From assembly GCA_028279875.1 (NCBI GenBank), contig JANQMU010000052.1, positions 1-53,893 on the forward strand: DNA of 53,893 bases. Direction: 5' to 3'. Below are positions 34,180 through 43,187 of the stretch, piece by piece; the stretch's first letter is position 1; each line of letters opens with the position of its first letter. The notes under the pieces were generated by a model, which saw nothing but the letters and a program-made list of their open reading frames with translations, did not search any database and was not told the DNA's origin. Source of the stretch: Rhizobiaceae bacterium (GTDB taxonomy: Bacteria > Pseudomonadota > Alphaproteobacteria > Rhizobiales > Rhizobiaceae). Position numbers and translations under genes: made by a program.

Positions 34180-35178
34180 ATGCGTATTCTACGCCGTGTT
34201 CTGTTGATGATATTCATCATCTGGATCGCAGCCTCGATCAATTTCCTGATGCCCCGACTTTCGGACCGTAATCCGGTCGAAGAAGTAATCGCAGCATCAA
34301 TGGGTGAATCCGGCGGGACCATGGAAGGGTTCGAGGAGGCCGTTGCCGATTTCGAACGACGCTTCGGAATGGATCAACCTGTCTGGAAACAATATCTGAA
34401 CGCGAATTACGATGCCTTGACCTTCGATCTCGGCATGTCGATCTCCTACTTTCCCGATCGGGTGTCCACGCTGGTATTGCAGGCTGCCCCGTGGACACTT
34501 GGCATCATGCTGACCACTACCCTGCTGGCATTTGTCATTGGTACGCCGCTGGGAGCACTCACCGTATGGGACCGTGCGCCGCGTTGGATAAACGTGATTG
34601 TGCCGGTTGTCATGATTCTTGCCGCCATTCCGTTTTATCTGATCGGATTAATCCTGATCTATGTCTTTGCATCGCGCTTGAACTGGCTCCCCACTGGCAA
34701 GGGTTATTCCTCAGGGATGATCCCCGAGTGGAGCTGGGATTTTGCAGCAAATGTGATGACCCATGCACTGTTGCCGGGACTGTCTATCCTGCTTGCATCC
34801 ATAGGCATCTGGGCGCTCAGCATGCGTGGCATGATGGTTACCGTCCAAGGCGAAGACTACATGGTGTTTGCCAAGGCAAAAGGATTGACCGGCAAGCGCC
34901 GATTCTGGCGTTACGGTGTACGCAATGCTGTCGCCCCGCAAATTACCGCGCTGGTTTTGACCTTGGCAAATGTGGTCACCGGAGCCGTGCTGGTGGAAAG
35001 GGTTTTCGCCTATCCGGGTTTGGGAAACCTGCTTTATCAGGCCATCCTCGTAAACGACTACTACCTGATTTTCGGATGCGTCTACATGCTTGTGCTGACG
35101 GTCGGAATATCCCTGATGTTCCTTGACCTAGTCTACCCGCTCATCGATCCACGAATCCGAGCCGACGCCAATGGCTGA
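34180..35178 (+). CDS. Dipeptide-type ABC transporter permease, DppB-like
   Basis: This 332-residue inner-membrane protein has an N-terminal segment RRVLLMIFIIWIAASINFLM, five further hydrophobic segments and the BPD_transp_1 region with the ATPase-contact loop (AKAKGLTGKRRFWRYGVRNA) and RVFAYPGLGNLLYQAI. The ATG at 34180 (GGGA seven bases upstream) gives the usual short N-terminus. A frame from 34132 would place the start codon inside the upstream hairpin. It overlaps the next permease gene by 8 bp. Confidence 0.88.
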   Translation: MRILRRVLLMIFIIWIAASINFLMPRLSDRNPVEEVIAASMGESGGTMEGFEEAVADFERRFGMDQPVWKQYLNANYDALTFDLGMSISYFPDRVSTLVLQAAPWTLGIMLTTTLLAFVIGTPLGALTVWDRAPRWINVIVPVVMILAAIPFYLIGLILIYVFASRLNWLPTGKGYSSGMIPEWSWDFAANVMTHALLPGLSILLASIGIWALSMRGMMVTVQGEDYMVFAKAKGLTGKRRFWRYGVRNAVAPQITALVLTLANVVTGAVLVERVFAYPGLGNLLYQAILVNDYYLIFGCVYMLVLTVGISLMFLDLVYPLIDPRIRADANG

Positions 35179-36088
35179 GACACTTAACCAGGACAACCGG
35201 AAGATTGTCCAGGACTGGGGTACATCAGCCCGGCGCTGGCGGACTTTGGCTGCTTATCTGCGGCGCAACCCGTCGCTTGTTGTCGGTATGGTGCTGTTGA
35301 TTGCCCTGGCTGCGATCGCCATCGGGGGTCAGTTCTTTATTGACTATAGCGATGCGCAGCCCCTGTCGAACCGGCCCAGCCGCCCACCCAGTGAACAGTA
35401 TCCTCTGGGAACCGACAAGTTCGGGCGCAATCTGCTGGCGATCCTGGTTTACGGGACATATCTGACCGGCAAAGTGGGCCTGATTGCCGGAGCGCTCGGC
35501 GTTATCATCGGAGCCATTCTTGGTTTCCTGGCGGGATTTTACAGAGGCTGGGCGGATACGGTGATTTCACTCGTAACTGACGTGCTTCTGACGATACCTC
35601 CCCTGCTGGTACTGGTTGTGATCGCAACAAACATCTCAGGCAAGCTCGATACCAACCAGATGGCAATCATCATTTCCCTGTTGGCCTGGCGTCAGCCGAC
35701 CCGGCAAATTCGTGCACAGGTCCTGATCATGCGTGAGGCGGGTTACGTGAAGACCGCGCGGCTTGGCGGAACTTCGAAAATGGGGATTGTTTTCAAGGAA
35801 CTAATGCCGAATTTGATCCCCTATTTGATGGCCTCATTCGTTCTCACGGTTGCAACCGCGATGTTGGCCTCAGTGGGACTGGAAGCCCTTGGGCTGGGTC
35901 CTCAGAACGAACCAACATTGGGTATGACCATCTATTGGGTCATGCTTGAAGGTGCCTTTTCCACTGGTCTGTGGTGGTGGTGGGCGACACCGTTGATTGC
36001 ACTGATCATTCTCTTTGTCGGTCTCTACCTGGTAAGTGTCGGCCTCGACGAGCTCGCCAACCCGCGTACTCGGAGGCGTGGCATATGA
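35171..36088 (+). CDS. Dipeptide-type ABC transporter permease, DppC-like
   Basis: This 305-residue inner-membrane partner of the DppB-like protein has about six hydrophobic segments, the N-terminal periplasmic motif YPLGTDKFGRNLLAILVYG typical of OppC/DppC, and the contact loop REAGYVKTARLGGTSKMGI. It overlaps both neighbours (8 bp and ATGA). Confidence 0.9.
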   Translation: MAETLNQDNRKIVQDWGTSARRWRTLAAYLRRNPSLVVGMVLLIALAAIAIGGQFFIDYSDAQPLSNRPSRPPSEQYPLGTDKFGRNLLAILVYGTYLTGKVGLIAGALGVIIGAILGFLAGFYRGWADTVISLVTDVLLTIPPLLVLVVIATNISGKLDTNQMAIIISLLAWRQPTRQIRAQVLIMREAGYVKTARLGGTSKMGIVFKELMPNLIPYLMASFVLTVATAMLASVGLEALGLGPQNEPTLGMTIYWVMLEGAFSTGLWWWWATPLIALIILFVGLYLVSVGLDELANPRTRRRGI

Positions 36089-37833
36089 TCAACGGCGCGC
36101 CAAAACACGGCCTCGCGGTCAACGATCTGCAGGTTGAGTTCTACACGGATGACGGCATTGTCAAGGCGGTGGACGGCGTGGATTTCACTGTCGATCCCGG
36201 CATCAGGATGGGCATTGTCGGAGAAAGCGGTTCGGGGAAAACAACCACGGCCTTGGCGCTGATGGGCATGATCGAGCCTCCCGGCAAAGTCGTGGGCGGC
36301 CATGCCAAATTGGATGACCTTGAGCTGCTTGATCTGAACGAGGAGCAATATCGCCAGCACCGGCTGGCCACGGTCAGTTACATTCCCCAAGGCGCGATGA
36401 ATTCGCTCAATCCGGTGGCGCGCATCGGAACTCAGATTCTCGATGGAATGACGGACCACGGCAATAACCTGCGCGGCAGCGAGGCACGAGACCGTGTCGC
36501 GGATCTGCTGACCCGGGTCGATCTGTCGCCGGACGTCGCCCGCATGTTTCCCCATGAGTTGTCCGGTGGCATGAAGCAGCGCGCCTGTATCGCAATTGCA
36601 ATCGCCCTGCGGCCGAAACTCCTGATTGCCGATGAGCCGACCTCTGCCCTTGATGTGATAACCCAACGCCGGGTGATGGAAACCCTGCACAAAGTGCAGG
36701 AGGAAATCGGTTCTTCCCTGATCCTGATCGGTCACGACATGGGCCTGATGGCACAGTTTGTCGATGACATGATGGTCATGAACAACGGCCGTGTTGTCGA
36801 GCAGGGTAAGGTCAGAGACATCTTCTCCCATCCCTCGCACAGCTACACCAAACTGCTGATCGACAGCGTACCTTCCCTGAAACGCAGTGAACGCGCAAAA
36901 ACCAGGCTCAATGGAAGTCGTGCCGCAGCGGCCTCAGAAGTACCGCTTCTTGAATTTGATGCCGTCCGAAAAACCTACGGCAAAGGCAAAACCCGAATAG
37001 AGGCCTTGAAGCCGCTGACGCTCAGGCTGGATGGCCATATTCCAAGGGTGATTGCGATTGTCGGCCAGTCCGGCTCCGGCAAGACCACAATGGGCTCACT
37101 CGCCCTCGGATTTGAAACAGCATCACAGGGAATGGTTCATTTCGACGGTGTCGATATCGGAAAAATGACCAATGGTGCGTCATCCAAATTCAGGCACGAG
37201 GTCCAGGCAGTCTTTCAGGACCCCTATGCGTCCTACAATCCATTCTACAAGGTCGATCATGTCCTGACGGTGCCGCTGTCGAAATTCAAGATCGCCAAGG
37301 GCCGAAGTGAAGCACTCGGACACATGATCGAGGCCTGTGAGAGTGTCGGGCTGGATCCCGCCCAAACGATCCACCGCTACGCACACCAGATGTCGGGTGG
37401 CCAACGTCAGCGACTGATGGTCGGGCGCGCGATCATGCTGAAGCCCCGGCTGCTTGTCGCCGATGAGCCGGTTTCGATGGTCGACGCATCGCTTCGATCC
37501 ACGATCCTGAACAACCTCGCAGTCATGAAGGCAGAGCTGGGCACTTCTGTTCTTTATATTACGCATGATCTTGCGACAGCTTATGAAATAGCAGACTTCG
37601 TTCTCGTGTTGCACAAGGGTCAGGTCGTCGAGGCAGGCCGCCCTGAGACGGTTATTGACGACCCCCAACATCCCTATACCCGCCTTCTGGTCGATTCCAT
37701 TCCATGGCCCGACCCCAATCGAAACTGGGGTGCAGGCGGAACCATTGACGAAGACCTCAAGGAAGTTGCTTCAGCCGATCTTTCGGCGTCCACGATTATC
37801 CGCGAACAAGTTGCCGGGTTCCATTTGGGTTAG
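36085..37833 (+). CDS. Dipeptide-type ABC transporter ATPase, DppD-DppF fusion
   Basis: This 582-residue protein joins two complete ABC domains. First: Walker A GESGSGKTT, signature LSGGMKQR, Walker B LLIADEPTSALD. Second: GQSGSGKTT, MSGGQRQR, LLVADEPVSMVD. Both carry the oligopeptide/dipeptide-family C-terminal extension (HPSHSYTKLLIDSVPSL; HPYTRLLVDSIPWPDP). The ATG at 36085 overlaps the permease stop by ATGA and has CGGAGG upstream. A single fused ATPase replaces separate DppD and DppF, as is common in carbohydrate-linked alphaproteobacterial operons. Confidence 0.92.
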   Translation: MINGAPKHGLAVNDLQVEFYTDDGIVKAVDGVDFTVDPGIRMGIVGESGSGKTTTALALMGMIEPPGKVVGGHAKLDDLELLDLNEEQYRQHRLATVSYIPQGAMNSLNPVARIGTQILDGMTDHGNNLRGSEARDRVADLLTRVDLSPDVARMFPHELSGGMKQRACIAIAIALRPKLLIADEPTSALDVITQRRVMETLHKVQEEIGSSLILIGHDMGLMAQFVDDMMVMNNGRVVEQGKVRDIFSHPSHSYTKLLIDSVPSLKRSERAKTRLNGSRAAAASEVPLLEFDAVRKTYGKGKTRIEALKPLTLRLDGHIPRVIAIVGQSGSGKTTMGSLALGFETASQGMVHFDGVDIGKMTNGASSKFRHEVQAVFQDPYASYNPFYKVDHVLTVPLSKFKIAKGRSEALGHMIEACESVGLDPAQTIHRYAHQMSGGQRQRLMVGRAIMLKPRLLVADEPVSMVDASLRSTILNNLAVMKAELGTSVLYITHDLATAYEIADFVLVLHKGQVVEAGRPETVIDDPQHPYTRLLVDSIPWPDPNRNWGAGGTIDEDLKEVASADLSASTIIREQVAGFHLG

Positions 37834-37849
37834 CCAGCAGAGACCAGGT

Positions 37850-38899
37850 ATGAAACACATAGCAACCCGAAAAATAGGAAAATCCGATATTGAAGTGACG
37901 CGGCTTGGCTATGGCGGCACCGCATTAATGGGCAAAGATGCGCCGAAAAGAGATGCAGATGCCTGTCGGGTGATTGAAGCTGCGTTTGAACAGTGTATCC
38001 GCTATTTCGATACCAGTCCGTTTTATGGTTCAGGGCTCAGTGAGCTGCGTCTGGGAGCAGGTCTGCGGCACCTGCCCAGAAAGGACATCGTGCTGAGCAC
38101 GAAAGTCGGCCGCCTGCTCGTACCCGATGCCGCGTCTGCCGATGACGGTGTTCTTCCATTCAAACTTGTCTTTGACTACAGCAAAGAGGGAGTTGTCCGT
38201 TCACTGGAGCACAGTCTTCTTCGTCTCGGAACAGACCGGATCGACTTACTGATTGTTCATGATGTCAGCCATCGCTGGCATGGTGACAATTTTAAGAACA
38301 TTCTCGACCAGGCCATTTCCGAAACTTTGCCGACGTTGGCCAAGTTACGGAACGATGGAGTAATCGGTGCGATTGGGGTCGGAACCAACGATCTGGACGC
38401 GGCTGTACCGATGGCGGCCAGCGGGATGCTGGACTGCATCATGATTGCGCGTGAGTACAACCTGCTCAATCATTCCGCACTCCTGCAACGCCTGCTTCCG
38501 GTCTGCACAAGGAACAATGTGTCATTGCTTTGCGCTGCACCTTTCGCTTCGGGCATCCTCGCAACCGGAGCGGTTAATGGCGCTACTTACATGTACTCGC
38601 CCCCCGATGAGGGCATTCAGCAGAAGCTGGAACGGCTTCATGCCGAATGTACCGAGTTTGGAGTCCCTCTCCGTGCCGCTGCATTGCAGTTCGCGGACAA
38701 TAATCCCGTCGTATCCTCGGTCGTTGCTGGTTTGCGAAGCAAACGAGAAATCCAGGATGCTGTGGACGCATTCAACTATTTGATACCGCCGGCATTCTGG
38801 GCTCGTCTCAAAGAGGAGAAGCTGATCGATCAAAACGCACCAACAGGTTCCGCAAGTTCAGATCCTGATTTGGTATCGGCCGGCGGCAAGAGCGCATGA
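37850..38899 (+). CDS. Aldo/keto reductase, aldose 1-dehydrogenase type
   Basis: This 349-residue AKR barrel protein has the catalytic tetrad Asp54, Tyr59, Lys85 and His137 (FDTSPFYGSGLSE, STKVGR, IVHDV). Its layout, including the long VLSTKVGRLLVP segment and IMIAREYNLL, resembles D-threo-aldose/L-fucose 1-dehydrogenase-like AKRs that oxidise an aldose to its lactone. Substrate is inferred only. The ATG at 37850 follows the ATPase stop by 16 bp with a weak ribosome site; the end overlaps the next gene by ATGA. It may catalyse the first oxidation of the imported sugar. Confidence 0.85.
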   Translation: MKHIATRKIGKSDIEVTRLGYGGTALMGKDAPKRDADACRVIEAAFEQCIRYFDTSPFYGSGLSELRLGAGLRHLPRKDIVLSTKVGRLLVPDAASADDGVLPFKLVFDYSKEGVVRSLEHSLLRLGTDRIDLLIVHDVSHRWHGDNFKNILDQAISETLPTLAKLRNDGVIGAIGVGTNDLDAAVPMAASGMLDCIMIAREYNLLNHSALLQRLLPVCTRNNVSLLCAAPFASGILATGAVNGATYMYSPPDEGIQQKLERLHAECTEFGVPLRAAALQFADNNPVVSSVVAGLRSKREIQDAVDAFNYLIPPAFWARLKEEKLIDQNAPTGSASSDPDLVSAGGKSA

Positions 38900-40026
38900 C
38901 GTCCGCAAACCTGATCGCCGATATCAGTCTCTTTGACGTCGAAGTCAATTCGCAGACCACATGGAGGCATATACAGCTCACAACCAATGGAGGGTTGACC
39001 GGGCTTGGAGAGGCAACTTTGCACGATGCCGGACCGGAGTTTTCCAACCGGTTGTTGGAAGCCGGACAATCGCTAAGGCAAAAGCAACCGGACATCAGCG
39101 TACTTGACCCGCTCCGTCTCCAGGAAGGCGGGCTGGCGTGTCGCACCATCCTGTCTGCGTACGATCAGGCGATTTGCGACCTCCAGGCACAGATTGCCGG
39201 TCAATCACTGCATGCATTTCTGGGTGCAAAGCCCCTGGATGCATCCTTGGCCCTTTACGCCAACATCAATCGGGCAACCGGCAACCGCAGCCCTGAAAAC
39301 TTTGCTCGTAATGCGAGATGCGCAGCCGAAAACGGTTTTCAGGCAATCAAGATCGCACCGTTTGACGGCCTGGATCCGACAATTTGCGATACCGAACAGG
39401 GACGCGATTTGATTGACGCAGGTATTGTCCGAATAAAAGCAACAAGGAAAGCGGTTCCGGACCGAGAGCTGATGGTCGACTGCCATTGGCGGCTCACGCC
39501 AAAAGCGGCAGCATCGCTTTTGCCTGAATTGCAGCATGCCGGGGTCACCTGGTTCGAGTGTCCGCTACCGGAGAATGCCGAAACAATTCCGGATTTACGG
39601 CTGTTGCGACAGGACGCAAACCGGCGCGGCGTACGCCTTTGCGGGCTGGAAACAGCAGGAACCTGGACCGATATCGCACCTTTCATCGAAGGAGAGACCT
39701 ACGATCTCATCATGCCTGACGTCAAACATGCATGCGGGCTTCAGAACATTCTGGATATCGGTCGCAGGGCCAAGAATATGGGTGTCGGTATATCGCTGCA
39801 CAATCCAACCGGTCCTGTCGCGCATATGTTCAGTGCGCACGTCATGGCTGCGCTTGGCAGTTGCGAGCGGATGGAATTCCAGTGGAATGAAAGCCCGATT
39901 TTTTTCGATTTGATTCATCCGGCGCCGGTAATAACCACAGGTACCTGCCGGCCTACCGATACACCGGGATTGGGCGCAGTCATGGTTGATAGGGCAAGTT
40001 ACCGGAGGCATCACATTGACAGCTGA
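38896..40026 (+). CDS. Enolase-superfamily acid-sugar dehydratase, unknown substrate
   Basis: This 376-residue protein has the mandelate racemase/muconate cycloisomerase fold: N-terminal cap, then a barrel with Lys152 (AIKIAPF), metal ligands Asp195 (MVDCHW), Glu221 (FECPLPE) and Glu252, Asp275 (IMPDVKHACGL) and His302 (ISLHNPTGP). The second Lys of a KxK motif is Ala, so the Asp-His pair is the likely base, as in acid-sugar dehydratases. Placed between an aldose dehydrogenase and transporters, it probably dehydrates an aldonate. It is clearly different from the RhmD in this window. It overlaps the TctA start by 11 bp. Confidence 0.8.
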   Translation: MTSANLIADISLFDVEVNSQTTWRHIQLTTNGGLTGLGEATLHDAGPEFSNRLLEAGQSLRQKQPDISVLDPLRLQEGGLACRTILSAYDQAICDLQAQIAGQSLHAFLGAKPLDASLALYANINRATGNRSPENFARNARCAAENGFQAIKIAPFDGLDPTICDTEQGRDLIDAGIVRIKATRKAVPDRELMVDCHWRLTPKAAASLLPELQHAGVTWFECPLPENAETIPDLRLLRQDANRRGVRLCGLETAGTWTDIAPFIEGETYDLIMPDVKHACGLQNILDIGRRAKNMGVGISLHNPTGPVAHMFSAHVMAALGSCERMEFQWNESPIFFDLIHPAPVITTGTCRPTDTPGLGAVMVDRASYRRHHIDS

Positions 40027-42034
40027 CGCCTTCGTACAAGGATTGCTCCTGGCACTGCAATGGCCCAGCTTTGGCTACCTTTTGCTTGGGGTATTGATTG
40101 GAATCTGGTTGGGCGCCGTGCCCGGGCTTGGCGGCATAATCGGGATCGTGCTGATCCTGCCATTTACATATGGCATGGACACGCTTTCAGCCTTTGCGAT
40201 CCTGCTTGGCATATTTGCGGTAACCTCCACCTCGGACACAATTGCCTCAGTCATGCTGGGAATTCCCGGAACCGCCTCAAGCCAGGCTACCGTGCTCGAT
40301 GGACACCCGCTGGCGCAAAGGGGTGAAGCCGCACGCGCATTCGGCGCTGCATTTACAGTCTCTGCATTTGGCGGCATCTTCGGCGCGGTGATCCTGGCCT
40401 TATCCTTGCCTATCGCCCTGCCGATCATCCTTCGGTTTAACAATCCTGAACTGTTTGCCCTGGCTATTCTTGGATTGGCAATGGTCGGCTCACTCAGCGG
40501 AAGATCTGTGGCCAAGGGTCTGGCAGCTGCCAGCTTCGGGTTGCTGCTTTCGACGATTGGTTATGCCCAGGACGCCGCAGTCCCGCGCTATTGGATGGAT
40601 CAGACCTATCTCCTCGACAAGTTACCCTTGATCCCGGTGGTTCTCGGTCTTTTTGCGATGCCTGAACTGATCGATCTTGCTGCGAGGGATCGGGCTATCG
40701 CGCGAATTCAGACCGACCGGACAAATTGGAGCCAACTCGGTCAAGGAATAGGTGATGTATTCCGCAATTGGTGGCTTGCGCTTCGCTGTTCAGCCATCGG
40801 TGTCTATATCGGGATGATTCCCGGAGTTGGTGGCGCGGTGGTTGACTGGATCGCCTACGGGCATGCGTTACAATCGACCCGAAATCCCGAAACCTATGGC
40901 ACTGGCGATATTCGTGGCGTGATCGCTCCAGAGGCCGCCAACAATGCCGTGCGCGGTGGTTCGCTCATCCCAACGGTTGCCTTCGGCGTACCGGGATCCG
41001 CAATGAATGCGTTGTTGTTGGGGGCGCTGCTGATCCAGGGACTGCAGCCTGGCAAACCGATGCTGACGACTGAACTGCCGATCACTTTCGCGATGATTTG
41101 GGACATAGCGATAGCAAACGTCATTGCCGCGGTTTTGCTCATGGTTCTGGCAAACCAGATAGCAAAGCTCTCATTCATCTCCGTCCATCTGATTGTACCG
41201 GGCGTATTGCTGTTTGTCTTTATGGGTGCCTGGCTGTCGCTTTCCGAGATCGGTGACTGGATTACGCTGATGATCTTCGGTGCATTGGGTTATCTTATGA
41301 AACTCGGTGGTTGGCCTCGCCCGCCGGTCGTTCTGGCCTTCATTCTCGGTTCGCTCATGGAGAACTCGTTTCTGCTGAGCTGGAAAATCCATGAGGGTCT
41401 TGGCTGGATCGACCGCCCGATTGTCCTTGTGATCTTTGCGCTCGTCGCAGCAACGCTTGTTTTTTCGATCCGCCGCAACCGAAAACGCGACCGGGTAGAA
41501 CAGGAGGCTGTTGCTCCTGCGGAGGTCCACGAAGAACCGCCAATCCCCTTCGCCTCGCTGACGATTGGCCTCATCTTTCTTTTGGCGTTTGTCGCCGCAT
41601 TGATACCGCTGCGCCATTGGCCAACACTTGTGTTGGCGTTCCCGCTATTGGCGATATTGCCGGGGCTGGCGTTATCGAGTTCTGTCTTTGGCAGAGAACT
41701 TGTTGCCTTTCCTCATATCAACGCCTTGTGGCGCGAATTTGTTGCCATGACGGAAGTCCGGCGCGGAGCAGTATTGCTTGCGCTGTGTATTGCAATGATC
41801 GCAGTCGCAATATTTGTAGGCCAAAAAATTGCCCTGGTGATGATGGTTGCTGTCTATCTGGCACGCTGGGGCGGATATGGCTGGCGCGTTGTATTGCCCT
41901 ATACAATCGCTACTGCGGTGATCCTGATCGGCATTTACGATCGGGTGATTCACATCTTCTGGCTCAAGCCGATCTTTTCGCAGGTAATCCAAGACATGAT
42001 CCCGCAATGGATGCCGGAGTGGCTGATCCTTTGA
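40016..42034 (+). CDS. TctA-TctB fusion, tripartite tricarboxylate transporter membrane protein
   Basis: This 672-residue membrane protein joins a TctA permease (about 1-500: LGVLIGIWLGAVPGLGGIIG, LGIPGTASSQATVLDGHPLA, GMIPGVGGAVVDWIAYGHA, VAFGVPGSAMNALLLGAL) to a short C-terminal TctB-like unit (about 515-672) with four hydrophobic segments after a charged linker. TctA and TctB are normally separate proteins of about 500 and 150 residues. The TTG at 40016 has CGGAGG seven bases upstream and is preferred to a TTG at 39986. TctC follows 47 bp downstream, completing a secondary importer of carboxylates. Confidence 0.88.
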   Translation: MTADAFVQGLLLALQWPSFGYLLLGVLIGIWLGAVPGLGGIIGIVLILPFTYGMDTLSAFAILLGIFAVTSTSDTIASVMLGIPGTASSQATVLDGHPLAQRGEAARAFGAAFTVSAFGGIFGAVILALSLPIALPIILRFNNPELFALAILGLAMVGSLSGRSVAKGLAAASFGLLLSTIGYAQDAAVPRYWMDQTYLLDKLPLIPVVLGLFAMPELIDLAARDRAIARIQTDRTNWSQLGQGIGDVFRNWWLALRCSAIGVYIGMIPGVGGAVVDWIAYGHALQSTRNPETYGTGDIRGVIAPEAANNAVRGGSLIPTVAFGVPGSAMNALLLGALLIQGLQPGKPMLTTELPITFAMIWDIAIANVIAAVLLMVLANQIAKLSFISVHLIVPGVLLFVFMGAWLSLSEIGDWITLMIFGALGYLMKLGGWPRPPVVLAFILGSLMENSFLLSWKIHEGLGWIDRPIVLVIFALVAATLVFSIRRNRKRDRVEQEAVAPAEVHEEPPIPFASLTIGLIFLLAFVAALIPLRHWPTLVLAFPLLAILPGLALSSSVFGRELVAFPHINALWREFVAMTEVRRGAVLLALCIAMIAVAIFVGQKIALVMMVAVYLARWGGYGWRVVLPYTIATAVILIGIYDRVIHIFWLKPIFSQVIQDMIPQWMPEWLIL

Positions 42035-42081
42035 GAAAATCCAATCAGGAAGCACAAACAATCACGAAAGGGAGAACAACC

Positions 42082-43134
42082 ATGCTGACACGAAGATTAT
42101 TCGGACTGCTTGCGATCGCCGCGATGGCATTGCCGTCCACAGCTTTGGCTGAAGACTACTTTGCCGGAAAGACCATCACCTGGGTGTTGCCCTGGCCTGC
42201 GGGGTCCGGCGGTGACCTGCATGGACGGCTCACTGCGCGCTACATGGAAAAGCACATTCCAGGGAACCCCACAATCATCATCAACAACAAGCCTGGCGGC
42301 AGCGGCATCATCGCGATCAACACCGTTTATGAGCAGGGACCGACGGACGGCACTCAGTATTTCTACGGCAACTGGAGTCCATCAGCTGTCATCGACAAAG
42401 CCCCTGGTGTCCGATACGAGCCCGAAAAAATGGGTGTGGTCGGCACAGCCGGTGCGGATCTGGCCTTTATGGTTCGCAATGATCAAGTGGCTGACATCAT
42501 GGCGCTCAGGGACGCTGACTTCATTGTCGGCGGCCGCGGCGCCACGAACGCCATCGAAGTGCTCGGAAATCTGGCATTGAAAACCATGGGCGCTGATTTT
42601 CGATACGTTGGCGGCTTCGGTGGTTTCTCGAAAATTCAAGCTGCTATCAAGGCAAACGAGGTCCATGCCGGGCATGCCGGTCTACCCGGCTATGTCAAAT
42701 TCTTCGGTCCCGACAGCGATGTGGCCTATCCACTCTACTACCACCAGCAATTCGATATTGACGGCAACCCGTTGCCCAAGCCTGCAAAGGCTTATCCAGC
42801 GGAAGTTCCGACGCTCTATGAAGCCCACAAGAAACTGCATGGTACGGAACCGTCAGGCAAGTATTGGGACGCCTACAAATGGTGGAATTCCAGCTTGATG
42901 TCGGCCGCGACTGCAATTCTCTCGCCGCCCGGTGTTAACGAGGAAGCGCTTGCCATTATGCAAAAAGCTTTCCAGGACGTGACCAGGGATGAAGAATATC
43001 TGGCCGAGTATGAGAGTTCGATCGGTGTACCTCCACCATTCAACTCGACGGAACAGTCAATCCAGATCTTGCAGACGTTTCGTGACATGCCTCCCGAAGT
43101 GCAGGAGGTCGTGAAGGAAGTTTCCGCACTCTAA
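42082..43134 (+). CDS. Tripartite tricarboxylate transporter binding protein, TctC
   Basis: This 350-residue periplasmic protein has a signal peptide (MLTRRLFGLLAIAAMALPST, cleavage near ALAEDY) and TctC/Bug features: ITWVLPWPAGSGGDLHGRL, NPTIIINNKPGGSG and a two-lobed fold with SNW-like YGNWSPSAVID. Such proteins bind carboxylates, including sugar acids. The ATG at 42082 has AAGGGAGA six bases upstream. It serves the TctA-TctB fusion. A hairpin separates it from the sulfatase gene. Confidence 0.9.
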   Translation: MLTRRLFGLLAIAAMALPSTALAEDYFAGKTITWVLPWPAGSGGDLHGRLTARYMEKHIPGNPTIIINNKPGGSGIIAINTVYEQGPTDGTQYFYGNWSPSAVIDKAPGVRYEPEKMGVVGTAGADLAFMVRNDQVADIMALRDADFIVGGRGATNAIEVLGNLALKTMGADFRYVGGFGGFSKIQAAIKANEVHAGHAGLPGYVKFFGPDSDVAYPLYYHQQFDIDGNPLPKPAKAYPAEVPTLYEAHKKLHGTEPSGKYWDAYKWWNSSLMSAATAILSPPGVNEEALAIMQKAFQDVTRDEEYLAEYESSIGVPPPFNSTEQSIQILQTFRDMPPEVQEVVKEVSAL

Positions 43135-43144
43135 GCCAAGATAT

Positions 43145-43170
43145 GGGGGAGCCCAAAAAACGGCTCCCCC
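43145..43170 (+). promoter_or_regulatory. Intercistronic hairpin after tctC
   Basis: Perfect 9-bp arms GGGGGAGCC and GGCTCCCCC enclose CAAAAAAC, 10 bp behind the tctC stop, with no following T run. Like the hairpin at 34119, it follows a binding-protein gene and probably protects that mRNA or attenuates downstream expression. Confidence 0.6.
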
Positions 43171-43187
43171 TGATCGGAAGGAAGATT

